Shown here: positions 26,990-35,479 of the stretch, in pieces
Numbering within the stretch: the first letter of the stretch is position 1
How the letters are laid out: each line of letters starts with the position of its first letter
Assembly (NCBI RefSeq): GCF_022458865.1
Contig: NZ_JAJNMU010000034.1
Coordinates: forward strand, 16,331-80,330
DNA length: 64,000 nucleotides
Reading direction: 5' to 3'
Source of the DNA: Paenibacillus periandrae
Lineage (GTDB): Bacteria > Bacillota > Bacilli > Paenibacillales > NBRC-103111
Position numbers and translations under genes: made by a program
Notes under the pieces: model-generated
The model's input: only the letters and a program-made list of their open reading frames with translations
Databases searched by the model: none
What the model was told of the DNA's origin: nothing

Positions 26990-28291
26990 ATGCTAAAATA
27001 TGAAGTAGCAGTTGTGGGTGGAGGAATAGCAGGGTTAACGGCTGCAATCTATGCAGCAAAAGCGGGAAAACAAACGATTGTGATTGAAAAACAGGATCGC
27101 TTAGGAGGTCGAGCCATTTCCAATAAGAAAAAGGGAGCTTACTTTAATTTAGGCGGGCATGCCTTGTATCATGGAGATGCTCTTGCAACGTTCCGTGAAT
27201 TGGGACTGAGTTTGCAAGGAAATCAACCTTCGATCAATGGGTATGGAATATGGAAAGGGAAATTACTTACTATGCCTATGGGATTTAAATCCCTGTTCAC
27301 CACTCCTCTCTTAACTTGGAAGGGTAAAATGGAGCTTGCCTCCTGGCTCACGAAATTAGGAAAACTGGATACCCACCGATATGATCAAATCAGTCTCCGT
27401 GAATGGGTCGAAGGAAATTTACATGATCTCATGGTGCGGAATTTATTCTACTCTTTACTGCGTACGGCAAGTTATGTGGTGGCACCTGATTTACAAGCTG
27501 CTGGTCCTGTATTAAAACAACTTCAAAATTCCCTTAAAGGTGTGTTGTATCTGGATCGAGGCTGGGGCGCAACGGTCGATGAATTAGAGAAAAAAGCAAC
27601 GGACCATGGGGTAACATTTTTAAAGAAGAGCAAGGTTGTTTCTATTGATCATCACAACGGAATAGTGCAACAGGTCGTTTGTGAAGACGGAACGAAAATA
27701 CAGGCGAAAAATATTATCGTCACATCTCCGCCTGCGATCACTTGCCAACTGGTGCCCCATGCTGAAGCAACCGCTCTTCACATTTGGAAAGAACAAGCGA
27801 TTGAAATCACGGCTGCTTGTTTAGATGTAGCTTTGCGACGTCTGCCAAAACCGAAACAACAATTTGTTTATGGAATTGATCAAACGGTCTTTCTCTCCAA
27901 CCAGTCGCGTGCGGCTTATCTAAGTGAAGATGGGGCTCAAGTCATATCCGTTATTAAGTATCAAGGAAATGGGGAGGATTCAGATAAGGAATTACAAGTG
28001 CTGGAACAAACCCTAGATTTGGTTCAACCGGGTTGGAAGGATGAATTGATTGTCAGTCAATACCTTCCAAAGATTACGGTTAGCTATGATTTTATGCATA
28101 CGAAACGTCAAGAGAACCCAGGGCCCGCTGTCCCGGAAATTAAGGGGTTATATGTGGCAGGAGAATGGGTAACACATGGTGAATTATTGGTCGATGCCGC
28201 GACAGCAAGCGCCAAAAGAGCCGTACAACATATACTCTCGCAAGAGAGTAAGGAGAGAGGACACTTTCGTGAGCTTAGAGACATTATATAA
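26990..28291 (+). CDS. FAD-dependent oxidoreductase, phytoene desaturase/protoporphyrinogen oxidase-like
   Basis: 433 residues from the ATG at 26990 (AAAGGG 8 bases upstream; upstream codons rejected). N-terminal dinucleotide fold EVAVVGGGIAGLTAAIYAAKAGKQTIVIEKQDRLGGRA, then GGHALYHGD. Near the C-terminus IKGLYVAGEWVTHGELLVDAATASAKRA is the FAD-contacting motif of the amine oxidase/phytoene desaturase superfamily. Substrate unknown. The sigma factor gene starts inside its 3' end (23-base overlap). Oxidoreductases are standard partners and targets of ECF41 sigma factors. Confidence 0.88.
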   Translation: MLKYEVAVVGGGIAGLTAAIYAAKAGKQTIVIEKQDRLGGRAISNKKKGAYFNLGGHALYHGDALATFRELGLSLQGNQPSINGYGIWKGKLLTMPMGFKSLFTTPLLTWKGKMELASWLTKLGKLDTHRYDQISLREWVEGNLHDLMVRNLFYSLLRTASYVVAPDLQAAGPVLKQLQNSLKGVLYLDRGWGATVDELEKKATDHGVTFLKKSKVVSIDHHNGIVQQVVCEDGTKIQAKNIIVTSPPAITCQLVPHAEATALHIWKEQAIEITAACLDVALRRLPKPKQQFVYGIDQTVFLSNQSRAAYLSEDGAQVISVIKYQGNGEDSDKELQVLEQTLDLVQPGWKDELIVSQYLPKITVSYDFMHTKRQENPGPAVPEIKGLYVAGEWVTHGELLVDAATASAKRAVQHILSQESKERGHFRELRDII

Positions 28292-29132
28292 AACCTATAA
28301 AACTCCACTTTTTTCGTTAGCTTATCGAATGTTGGGAAGTGTCATGGATGCGGAGGACATTGTACAAGAAGCCTTTCTGAGCTATGATCAATTGCCCAAT
28401 GCTAATGCGATTCAAAATGAAAGAGCGTATCTATACAAAATCGTAACGAATCGGTGTCTTGACCTTTTACGTTCATCAGCCAAAAAACGGGAAATGTACG
28501 TTGGACCCTGGTTACCGGAGCCCCTGATTGAACAAGGGGCCCTAGAAGCCGACCCATCCGATGCTTATTTGCAACGAGAATCTATTTCCACGGCTTATCT
28601 TTTGCTCCTTCAACAGCTTAACGCGGTGGAAAGAGCCGTATTTCTTCTCCGCGAGATTTTTCACTATTCATATGACGAAATTGCCGAAATGATCGGAAAA
28701 AACAGTGTGAATTGCCGTCAAATTTTCCATCGCGCCCAGAATAGCATCCACTTCGAACCGGATCCGACCCCGTCGATCTCGGTTGCGGAGGAGAAAGTCA
28801 AGGATTTCGTGAACTCACTTATGCAAGGAAATACAAATAAGCTGCTTGAACTGATAAGTGAAAACGTAGTGCTCTATTCGGATGGCGGAGGCAAAGTCAG
28901 AGCGGCGCAGATTCCTATTATCGGCATCGATCAAGTCATAAAATTACATCAGAACCTGCTGAAAATGTACGAGGGAAAATTCAGTTACACTTTCCTATCC
29001 GTGAATGGGCAGCCGGGGATTCGCATTAACTTTAGTGAAGGTATTCAATATGTATATTCATTTGCTTTTAAAAATAATCAGATCCAGACGATTTATTCCG
29101 TAGCAAATCCAGATAAACTAAGACATCTATAG
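28269..29132 (+). CDS. ECF41 (SigJ-like) RNA polymerase sigma factor with SnoaL-like extension
   Basis: 287 residues from the GTG at 28269, preceded by AAGGAGAGAGG. Sigma region 2 (PLFSLAYRMLGSVMDAEDIVQEAFLSY), region 4 (NAVERAVFLLREIFHYSYDEIAEMIGKNSVNCRQIFHRA), and the C-terminal NTF2/SnoaL-like domain with the DGGGKVRAA motif that defines ECF41. The C-terminal domain replaces an anti-sigma factor in controlling activity. It overlaps the FAD oxidoreductase gene. A paralogue lies at 35480. Confidence 0.93.
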   Translation: MSLETLYKTYKTPLFSLAYRMLGSVMDAEDIVQEAFLSYDQLPNANAIQNERAYLYKIVTNRCLDLLRSSAKKREMYVGPWLPEPLIEQGALEADPSDAYLQRESISTAYLLLLQQLNAVERAVFLLREIFHYSYDEIAEMIGKNSVNCRQIFHRAQNSIHFEPDPTPSISVAEEKVKDFVNSLMQGNTNKLLELISENVVLYSDGGGKVRAAQIPIIGIDQVIKLHQNLLKMYEGKFSYTFLSVNGQPGIRINFSEGIQYVYSFAFKNNQIQTIYSVANPDKLRHL

Positions 29133-29483
29133 AATGGGGCAATTATACTAAACTATGGAGGTTACAAGTTCCGAATGGTGAAGGCATTAGTAGCCATTCG
29201 CTTATGACAAGGGTGTCGCCCCCGAGGTCGAATCTGAAGAAAGTCGGCGGCAAATCTCGGGTCTGAGGAACATGAATTTCTTATAAGGCTAAATTACGTT
29301 GGATGAGACTGCCTAACAAGTCGCGATTAAAATAGATTGAACCTTTAAGCACCAATAATATAGTGATCGTCGAACACAAGGAGTACGTCGAAATGGTCAA
29401 GTCGCTGACGAATTACGACTTTGAGAAGCTTGCAATTCCGTATTAGAAGAACATGTACACACCAGTCGAGTGTATCGATGGGG
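29133..29483. other. Gap with one C-terminal gene fragment
   Basis: A plus-strand frame ending at 29446 reads IVIVEHKEYVEMVKSLTNYD and LAIPY before the stop; it looks like the tail of an unidentified protein. The rest of the gap shows nothing. Confidence 0.35.
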
Positions 29484-29790
29484 ATGGGCATGGATAATGG
29501 TAAAAGACCAAAGAAAGCATTGGGAAGTGGAATTGCTTTAGGACTTACAATGGGAGTAGCTTTCGGTCTGTTGTTTGATAACCTGAGTTTAGGAATTGGG
29601 GTCGGTATTGCGATAGGAGGATCGTGGGCATCCTGACGGTGGACTGCGACAAATCTCCGGACATCGCAGCCCAATATGGGATCATGTCCTTGCCCACCGT
29701 TATTTTATTTCAAAACGGGGAACCGGTAGAAAAGCTCATCGGCCTTCGCTCCAAACGGTGTATGAAGCCATAATTGCCAAACACATCGTT
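29484..29790 (+). pseudogene. Fused remnants: glycine-rich membrane peptide and thioredoxin C-terminus
   Basis: From about 29484 a frame reads KRPKKALGSGIALGLTMGVA and FGLLFDNLSLGIGVGIAIGG, a two-helix glycine-rich membrane protein, and ends at 29636. From about 29628 another frame reads LTVDCDKSPDIAAQYGIMSL followed by PTVILFQNGEPVEKLIGL, the second half of a thioredoxin including the cis-Pro loop. Neither is complete; the CxxC active site of the thioredoxin is lost. Confidence 0.5.
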
Positions 29791-30367
29791 AAATTTTGAC
29801 CGCTGCACGCAGCATTGCTGCTTCTTGTCGACCGATTTTCAAATACACCCAGCCGATATTCAGTACAGCAAGCACTGCGAGCGAAAAATAGACCGTTCCG
29901 AAGGTCGTAGGAACACCAACGGTGGTGAAATTAACGGAGCCCCAGTTGAACTCGACCACCTTGCTCATCACCGCGCCGCTGATTGCTCCAGCCATAAAGA
30001 TAATGAGATTATAAATGCCCATTCCGATACCCGTCTGCTCCTTGGGCAATGCCGAGGAAACCTCTTTCGCCAGGGACGATTGCATGAAGGTGAGCGCACT
30101 GTTCAGAAAAATAAGCGATAAGCCGATGACCCAGGGCAGTAGCCCTGACACGGCTGACAAACATAACAAACCGATAGTAAGCATCGAAAATGCCACATAC
30201 AAGGTATAACGGGTGCCGCGGCGATCTACCAGCTTACCGCCCAGCCGTCCCATAAACACAGCTATGATCGCTGCATGGAACATGACAAAGCCAATCGATT
30301 GTGCATAAAGATAATAAAGTCTACATGTATTTATTGAATCCTGATGGTTCAACTTCAGATAGCCCAA
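29789..30367 (-). pseudogene. MFS transporter C-terminal half
   Basis: The frame holds about five membrane helices. MGRLGGKLVDRRGTRYTLYV is the cytoplasmic loop motif between helices of major facilitator transporters; KEQTGIGMGIYNLIIFMAGAI resembles the tetracycline-efflux/14-TMS drug exporter group. The N-terminal half is missing and the first 15 residues are not native, so it is a truncated exporter. Confidence 0.6.
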
Positions 30368-30600
30368 TTACTTAAACTTCAAAGGGCTCAACTGCTTTTA
30401 GTTGTGTCAGAAGTACTTCATAACTTAATTGTATTTAGGCTTTTTTGAACACCTTAACCACTTCAAAACTATATTTTTATTTTTATTTTTATAAATAAAG
30501 TTTCGAAATAGAGGTTTAGCTGGTGATAGTTGTTTAAGGGAAAGATATTATTAAAACATTAGAGCAAGCGATACTCTTCGAAAGTAGTATCGAGTACACC

Positions 30601-30639
30601 AAGGCCCCGACCAACAATTTGGTCGGGGCTTTTGTTTTT
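30601..30639 (+). terminator. Rho-independent terminator
   Basis: GCCCCGACC (30604-30612) pairs with GGTCGGGGC (30621-30629), followed by TTTTGTTTTT. No intact gene lies upstream on this strand. Just downstream a GGAGGAGAG-led frame at 30663 ends after 13 codons. Confidence 0.75.
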
Positions 30640-30794
30640 ATCCTTGGGAGGAGAGTGTAAAGATGACCAGAGCTAACTTAGTAAGAAAATATCAAGAAAA
30701 GTAAGCGTCAAATGCTCCCCACATTTAATATCTCAATAGTCCATGAGTCGGCTAGGATCACAGATTTTAAATTCAGCGGACTGACCTTGTCCGC

Positions 30795-31118
30795 TTGGTG
30801 CCAGACACATGGCCTACCATTCACAAATTAAAATACTTGCTCCGGAAATTGAATGAGCCTTCTTCCTCTACTTCTTCATCTTCTCTCACAGTCCGTGTTG
30901 GACTCGTCGGAATTGAAATTCATACAGGTTTTAATCCCGAATTGCTTCGTAAAATCGTTCGGGCACTAGATTTGTCATGTTGACGCTGGCTAACATCGAT
31001 ATCGCGTGTATTTGGCCTGCGGCAGCACTGATCTTCGAAAATCTATCGACAGCTTAGCTGCGCTTATGCAAGCTGAATTCGAGCAACTGTTTCAGTTTGG
31101 CGGTTCTTTTTCATAGAG
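30795..31118 (+). pseudogene. IS66-family remnant (tnpA end and tnpB start)
   Basis: GLVGIEIHTGFNPELLRKIVRAL with a stop at 30983 is the C-terminus of IS66 TnpA. ATG 30977 overlaps it and reads MLTLANID, then a frame change, VYLACGSTDLRKSIDSLAAL, and MQAEFEQLFQFGG, the N-terminal half of TnpB. The overlap is the normal IS66 arrangement. TnpC and the rest are absent. Confidence 0.7.
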
Positions 31119-31130
31119 GTTCCACCTGTC

Positions 31131-31607
31131 CAAGCGTATCAAAATGTTTACGGAATCTTATTCTTGGTAATTATGTGTTCTTTAGGTGAGTTGTTGTGGT
31201 ATTATGTATCCTCCTACAAACAAAAAAATGATACAGAAGGAATAGAAACTGTAATGCAGAACTAGCTGCGGCTATTTATCTAAACAAAAGGATGTCTCAC
31301 TTAGCCAAGAGAGGCTATGGGACATCCATTAAATTGTATCCTAATAATCTAAAGCGAATAGACCATGAATGTGGGAAAGATAGCGAACGTTGCTGGCTTC
31401 TTTCATAAGCTTAACCGGTTAGCCTTTCAGCTTCGTGTCATTTCCGCCAATCGTGCCGATGCCGTCTTTACGGCCTAGGCTGCCCAGCGTTCCGGGATGA
31501 TGAAGATCATTTTGCTTTCTAAATGATTGTGAAATTCTTTACATATGAAAAAACATACCGATTGAACTATCATTCTCAAATAGCCATAAAATAAAAACTT
31601 GTATTTA
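31131..31607. other. Gap with a membrane-protein tail and a hairpin
   Basis: A plus-strand frame ending at 31265 reads YGILFLVIMCSLGELLWYYV and a charged tail: a single-helix C-terminal fragment. GGATGTC (31290-31296) pairs with GACATCC (31321-31327) as a possible weak terminator. No gene is seen in 31330-31607. Confidence 0.4.
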
Positions 31608-31634
31608 TGTCACACATTGAAGTCGCCAATTGTC
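31608..31634 (+). promoter_or_regulatory. ECF41-type promoter P1 (azoreductase)
   Basis: TGTCACA (31608-31614), 16 bases, TGTC (31631-31634), within the longer shared block CCAATTGTCTTATTAATGTC. 44 bases upstream of the azoreductase ATG. Confidence 0.65.
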
Positions 31635-31677
31635 TTATTAATGTCCAAAACAAGAAAAATAAAGGAGACTAACAAAA

Positions 31678-32319
31678 ATGGCAACAGTATTGTATATTAC
31701 AGCTCATCCGCTTGATCACCAGAACTCTTATAGTTTAAGTGTTGGAAAAGAATTTATTAATGAATATCGAGAAGCTAATCCTAACGATGAAGTATTGCAT
31801 CTTGATCTTTATCAAGTAAATATCCCGCAAATTGATGCAGATGTATTTAGCGGATGGGGAAAATTAAGTTCTGGCACTGATTTTACTCAATTGAGCACAG
31901 AAGAAAAAGCGAAAGTAAGTCGTCTAGGTGAACTGGTAGACCAATTTGTTGCTGCAGATAAATATGTATTTGTTAATCCAATGTGGAATTTTTCTTTTCC
32001 ACCAGTTATGAAAGCATACATTGATTCTATATGCGTTTCGGGGAAAACCTTCAAATACGTTCAGGATGTAGGTCCAGTTGGGCTACTTGGTGATAAAAAG
32101 GCTGTGCATATTCAAGCAGCTGGTAACTTCTATTCGCAAGGGGGACCATTTGCAGACTTTGAAATAGGTCATCGTCACTTAACTATGATTATGAAGTTTT
32201 TCGGTGTTCCTTCATTCGAAGGGATCTTTATAGAAGGTGTCGCTGCAACACCCGATCAAGCACCGGCAATTAAAGAGAAATCAATTCAACAAGCTCGTGA
32301 ATTAGCTCGAAAGTTTTAA
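31678..32319 (+). CDS. azoR: FMN-dependent NADH-azoreductase
   Basis: 213 residues, flavodoxin-like fold. VLYITAHPLDHQNSYSLSVG holds the FMN phosphate loop; NPMWNFSFPPVMKAYIDSIC is the FMN isoalloxazine motif (PMWNF); HIQAAGNFYSQGG precedes the C-terminal third. It reduces quinones and azo compounds by two electrons, a typical thiol/quinone-stress function. The ribosome binding site is AAAGGAGA. An ECF41-type promoter lies directly upstream, placing it in the ECF41 regulon proposed here. Confidence 0.93.
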   Translation: MATVLYITAHPLDHQNSYSLSVGKEFINEYREANPNDEVLHLDLYQVNIPQIDADVFSGWGKLSSGTDFTQLSTEEKAKVSRLGELVDQFVAADKYVFVNPMWNFSFPPVMKAYIDSICVSGKTFKYVQDVGPVGLLGDKKAVHIQAAGNFYSQGGPFADFEIGHRHLTMIMKFFGVPSFEGIFIEGVAATPDQAPAIKEKSIQQARELARKF

Positions 32320-32434
32320 ACAACTTATCTAATAATATAGTATTATTAATTTAATTGGGATTATCTCTCTTTTTACGATGATCCTAGATACGAACCGAGA
32401 TGAAAAATGAACGTTAAAAGGAGTGCGATAAGAA

Positions 32435-32668
32435 GTGCCGGATCAATTCAAGCGATATGTTGGGAAAGATATCGAAGTTATATACTACCCGGAAAAATGC
32501 ACTCATTCTGGAAATTGTATAAGCGGGTTACCTGGAGTATTCGATGTTAATAAGAGACCTTGGGTTCATGCTGATGGAGATACGGCTGATAATATTGCAT
32601 CTCAAATCCATAAATGTCCAAGCGGCGCGTTGGAATATTTAAGGAAAGATATACCTAAAAACGGGTGA
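32435..32668 (+). CDS. YjdI-like mononuclear [4Fe-4S] ferredoxin-like protein (Fer4_19)
   Basis: 77 residues: IEVIYYPEKCTHSGNCISGLPGVFD and a later HKCPSGALEY give the Cys pattern of the Fer4_19 family. The start codon is GTG (reads M-P-D-Q-F), with AAAAGGAG about 10 bases upstream. In many Firmicutes this gene pairs with a GNAT-fold YjdJ gene; here that partner follows at 32674 but is broken. 115 bases after azoR and possibly co-transcribed. Confidence 0.8.
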   Translation: MPDQFKRYVGKDIEVIYYPEKCTHSGNCISGLPGVFDVNKRPWVHADGDTADNIASQIHKCPSGALEYLRKDIPKNG

Positions 32669-32673
32669 CTACG

Positions 32674-33013
32674 ATGCTCGAAATAAAAGAGATGCCAATG
32701 GTTTTTATGTGGGAGAACAGGAAAAATCTATTATGTTCACAGTGGAAATGACATCATTGTAGTAGACCATACTATTGTTTCCGATAGTCTGCGCGGTCAA
32801 GGCGTAGGGCAGGCGTTAGTGAAGCGAGTAGTCGAATTTGCTCGGACCAAAGAGATTAATATCACGCCATTTTGTCCTTTCGCCAGATGTCAATTCGAGC
32901 GCTATGAAGATTACGCTGATGTATTGTTGAAAAAAATCGGGTTCACTGTTTTGTATGAAGCTATGAATAAAAAGCCGCGCGGCAAATTTGCCGATCGCGG
33001 CTTTTTTAACTGA
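32674..33013 (+). pseudogene. YjdJ-like GNAT acetyltransferase, frameshifted
   Basis: ATG 32674 reads MLEIK, then in the shifted frame RDANGFYVGEQEKSIMFTVE, then in a third frame NDIIVVDHTIVSDSLRGQGV followed by GQALVKRVVEFA (acetyl-CoA loop RGQGVG) and ITPFCPFARCQFERYEDYADVL. Two frame breaks disable it. It follows the Fer4_19 gene as in intact yjdI-yjdJ pairs. Confidence 0.75.
32970..33007 (+). terminator. Rho-independent terminator of the azoR group
   Basis: AAAAGCCGCG (32970-32979) pairs with CGCGGCTTTT (32996-33005), followed by TT. Confidence 0.8.
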
Positions 33014-33163
33014 TAATGTGAATCTAAATAAGTTGAACTAAAGATCACCTGAATCCGTGAAAACGAATATATGAAAACAATAGAATATAAGCGTATGGTG
33101 GATTAAAATGGAGAATTGAGAGGATTTCTTCGTTTTTCTCCATTTCACCCCGGAGGTGCAATA

Positions 33164-33295
33164 ATGAAACCCGTAAGCTTCAACCTAGATCAGTCGATGG
33201 AAACGCTGACCGCACATTCTGGTCTAACTCTAATCGGCTTGATTCTTTCACATACACGATTAGCCAAACGTCTCATTAAAATACAAGTTGCCTAG
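33164..33295 (+). pseudogene. IS1380-family transposase N-terminal fragment
   Basis: ATG with GGAGG upstream; MKPVSFNLDQSMETLTAHSG and LIGLILSHTRLAKRLIKIQV match the start of IS1380 transposases. A stop at 33293 and the frame-changed HNPTVTHPDVFS show decay; everything further is missing. Confidence 0.55.
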
Positions 33296-33335
33296 CGTTC
33301 ATAATCCAACGGTCACACACCCTGATGTTTTTTCT

Positions 33336-33613
33336 TTGCCTACCTCGGACAGGAGGGTTACGGTGTCAATGTGAATCTGCGCGAGGGCAGTACTCATGTT
33401 CAGAAAGAGGCTCTAGCTTTTCTTCGAGAGCGAATTGGACTTACAGAAGAGCAGAGCGATAAGGTTAAGGAGCAGGAGCGTCAGATGATCCCACTTGGCC
33501 GACGAGGTGAAACAGATGATGTAGCACGATGGATTGTGAATTCGGCTGACTCGGAATCGGGTTGGATCACGGGACAAATCATCGGAGTTGACGGCGGATT
33601 CGTAATATCTTGA
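33336..33613 (+). pseudogene. SDR C-terminal fragment
   Basis: EGYGVNVNLREGSTHVQKEA, then MIPLGRRGETDDVARWIVNS and SGWITGQIIGVDGGFVIS: the last third of a classical short-chain dehydrogenase, with the family's C-terminal G-x-DGG motif. The cofactor-binding and catalytic parts are gone. Confidence 0.7.
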
Positions 33614-33661
33614 CTTATAGAATGCGAATATTAAAAAGAAAAAGAGATTAATAATTAGGGG

Positions 33662-33691
33662 AAAGGCAGCCAATAGTATTGGCTGTCTTTT
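33662..33691 (+). terminator. Terminator hairpin used as group II intron target
   Basis: CAGCCAA (33667-33673) pairs with TTGGCTG (33679-33685), followed by TCTTTT, and the intron 5' end GTGCGC begins immediately after. Confidence 0.65.
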
Positions 33692-34090
33692 GTGCGCTTG
33701 GCAGCGCATCGACTAAGGAGTGAAAGTCTCCAGTATACCGCGAGGTGGCGGAAGTACATAGCTGACAGGCAGTGCGTAATCCGCGAGGATGCGTGCGGAG
33801 GGCTTGAAGGCAAATCCCGGAACAGGCGGCTAAACCAAGTTGGCTGGCGAGATCGGAAAACCCTGCAAAAGAAGGGGACGTCCAATACCCATAGATCTCG
33901 TAAGTTAGGAGGACTGGATTCGGGGGAAAGTCGATGACGTGACCCAATTTTTTGGTAACCCGTGTGCAAGACCTAAGGCTAAGGCGAGGCTAAGGACGGT
34001 GAGCAGTCATACGAAGGGATAGTAGCGAAAAAAGCTTACAGGAAAAGCCGCAATGGTAAGTGAACCAGCACGAAGTTGCTGAATAGATTT
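33692..34090 (+). mobile_element. 5' part of a bacterial group II intron (class C-like insertion)
   Basis: The RNA begins GTGCGCTTGGCAGCGC, the GUGYG start of group II introns, and continues with domain I-like stretches (ACTAAGGAGTGAAAGTCTCC, GAACAGGCGGCTAAACC, GGTAAGTGAACC) for about 400 bases. There is no reverse transcriptase ORF or domain V/VI, so it is truncated. Insertion right after a terminator hairpin is the habit of class C introns. ORFs called in this stretch are not genes. Confidence 0.65.
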
Positions 34091-34127
34091 TCGTCTCAAC
34101 TGATGAATTCAGAATTATTGAGATTTA

Positions 34128-34154
34128 TGTCACACATTGACCTCGCCAATTGTC
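34128..34154 (+). promoter_or_regulatory. ECF41-type promoter P2 (orphaned)
   Basis: TGTCACA (34128-34134), 16 bases, TGTC (34151-34154), with the flanking CCAATTGTCTAATCAGTG close to the other copies. It now reads into a 12-codon frame and an IS630. Confidence 0.6.
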
Positions 34155-34192
34155 TAATCAGTGATTTAACTAAAAAACCAGAGGAATCAACG

Positions 34193-34231
34193 ATGATGTT
34201 ACATAATGATTTCCAAACTGCTAATCCGTAA
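34193..34231 (+). pseudogene. 12-codon stub behind promoter P2
   Basis: ATGATGTTACATAATG with GAGGAAT upstream encodes MMLHNDFQTANP then a stop. Probably the beginning of a lost ECF41-controlled gene; the IS630 starts 15 bases later. Confidence 0.3.
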
Positions 34232-34245
34232 ATATTTAGTTTACC

Positions 34246-35388
34246 TATATAGATTGAACTAAAGATTTTTATACACGAAGAAGAGGTCGGTCGATACATT
34301 TCAAGTGGATGTCGATTGATCCGTTTCATGAAAGCAATGACATGAGAGCGAATATAATAAAACTTGCTGAAAAAGACATTGTTCACGACATCATGCTTTA
34401 GCCACTTCCATAAACCTTCCACGGGATTCAGTTCAGGACTGTACTTGGGCAGATAGACAAGCCGTAGTCGTTTGTGCTCACGAAGAAAAAGTTGGATAGC
34501 TTCTGCGTGGTGGATGCGAGCATTGTACAGAACCATAACGAGGTTTCCCTCAGGATAATGAATCAGGACATCCATCAAAAAACGCTGAAAGGCTGCAGTT
34601 GTATAGTCCTCCTCTTCACGATGAATGACAGTGCCCGTCGCGTAGTCGATAGCAGCAAAGAGTTTGGCTCCTTTGTGATGTCCGTAAGTTGGGATTTTTC
34701 GTTGCTGTCCTTTGGGAAACCAGTTATACTGCAAAGCCAGGTAGGTGAGAATCATGGATTCGTCTTCGAAGAGCAAGTGATCGATTTCCCCTTGATCCAA
34801 CTGCTCTTTCAACTCAGGCAGCGTTACTTCGCGGAACAGTTCTTGTTCCTCTGGATTGGCGTTGACCACTGAGTACGTGGCTTTTGTGTAACTAAAACCC
34901 AACCGCGTCAACAGCTTGGAAACTCCCTTTTCTGTAAACCTCTGGTCAAATTCTCGCTGTATCCATTTCCGGATGATGTTCAGGGTCCAAGTGTGCCGGG
35001 CTTTGAATCCAACGTCGACAGGACGCAGAGTCGTGAGGGTAGCCTTCACCTTGTCTTCTTGTTCTTCAGTGAGTTTCTTTGGACCTCCAGGCGAATGTCC
35101 AAGATCGAGACCCGACAACCCTTGGTTACGGTAGGTGTTTCAATACGTGCTGACGGTTTGGTAAGTCCGTCCTAAGATACCCGCGATTTCCGTTAAGGTT
35201 CGTCCTTCCAAGTGAAGACGCACAGCGAGATAGCGTTCATACATCCGAGTGCTATTGGTTTCTTTCATTGCTGTTACGAGTATCTCTAGTTCGTTTTCTT
35301 TTTTCATCTCTGATCCCTTCCTTTTCGGTCTTTTCTACATCATTACCCGAATTGGTCGGTTGTTTAAAACACGAGTTCATTCTATATA
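34246..35388 (-). mobile_element. IS630-family element
   Basis: Imperfect terminal inverted repeats TATATAGATTGAACT (34246-34260) and, read inward from the right, TATATAGAATGAACT (35388-35374) flank the transposase. Insertion at TA is consistent with the family. Confidence 0.65.
34250..35307 (-). pseudogene. IS630-family transposase with a nonsense codon
   Basis: From the ATG at 35307: MYERYLAVRLHLEGRTLTEI and GILGRTYQTVSTY (HTH), then TGA (35142-35140) where the family has Trp, then NTYRNQGLSGLDLGHSPGGP, FSYTKATYSVVNANPEEQEL, DHLLFEDESMILTY (first catalytic Asp), VMVLYNARIHHAEA (D replaced by N in the usual DNAxxH motif) and LPKYSPELNPVEGLWKWLK (last acidic residue). The stop codon and the Asp-to-Asn change suggest it is inactive. 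The frame runs beyond the element at its 3' end. Confidence 0.75.
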
Positions 35389-35427
35389 GATTATTTATTT
35401 CAAAGAATGGACCATTTCGATTTGCTC

Positions 35428-35433
35428 TATAAT
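35428..35433 (+). promoter_or_regulatory. -10 box of the second sigma factor gene
   Basis: TATAAT 47 bases upstream of the sigma gene; no clear -35 and no TGTCACA element, so this gene seems to be read from a housekeeping promoter. Confidence 0.4.
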
Positions 35434-35479
35434 AAGTAGATATGGGTGAGACTAAACGAATTAATGAAAGGCGGATATT

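Noticed and set aside
30795..30983. Independent small protein gene at 30795
   Set aside because: Its C-terminal half is the end of IS66 TnpA, overlapped by a TnpB start; the upstream part is not protein-like.
33692..33969. ORFs on both strands in the group II intron fragment
   Set aside because: The sequence has the features of a structured intron RNA; the peptides resemble no family.
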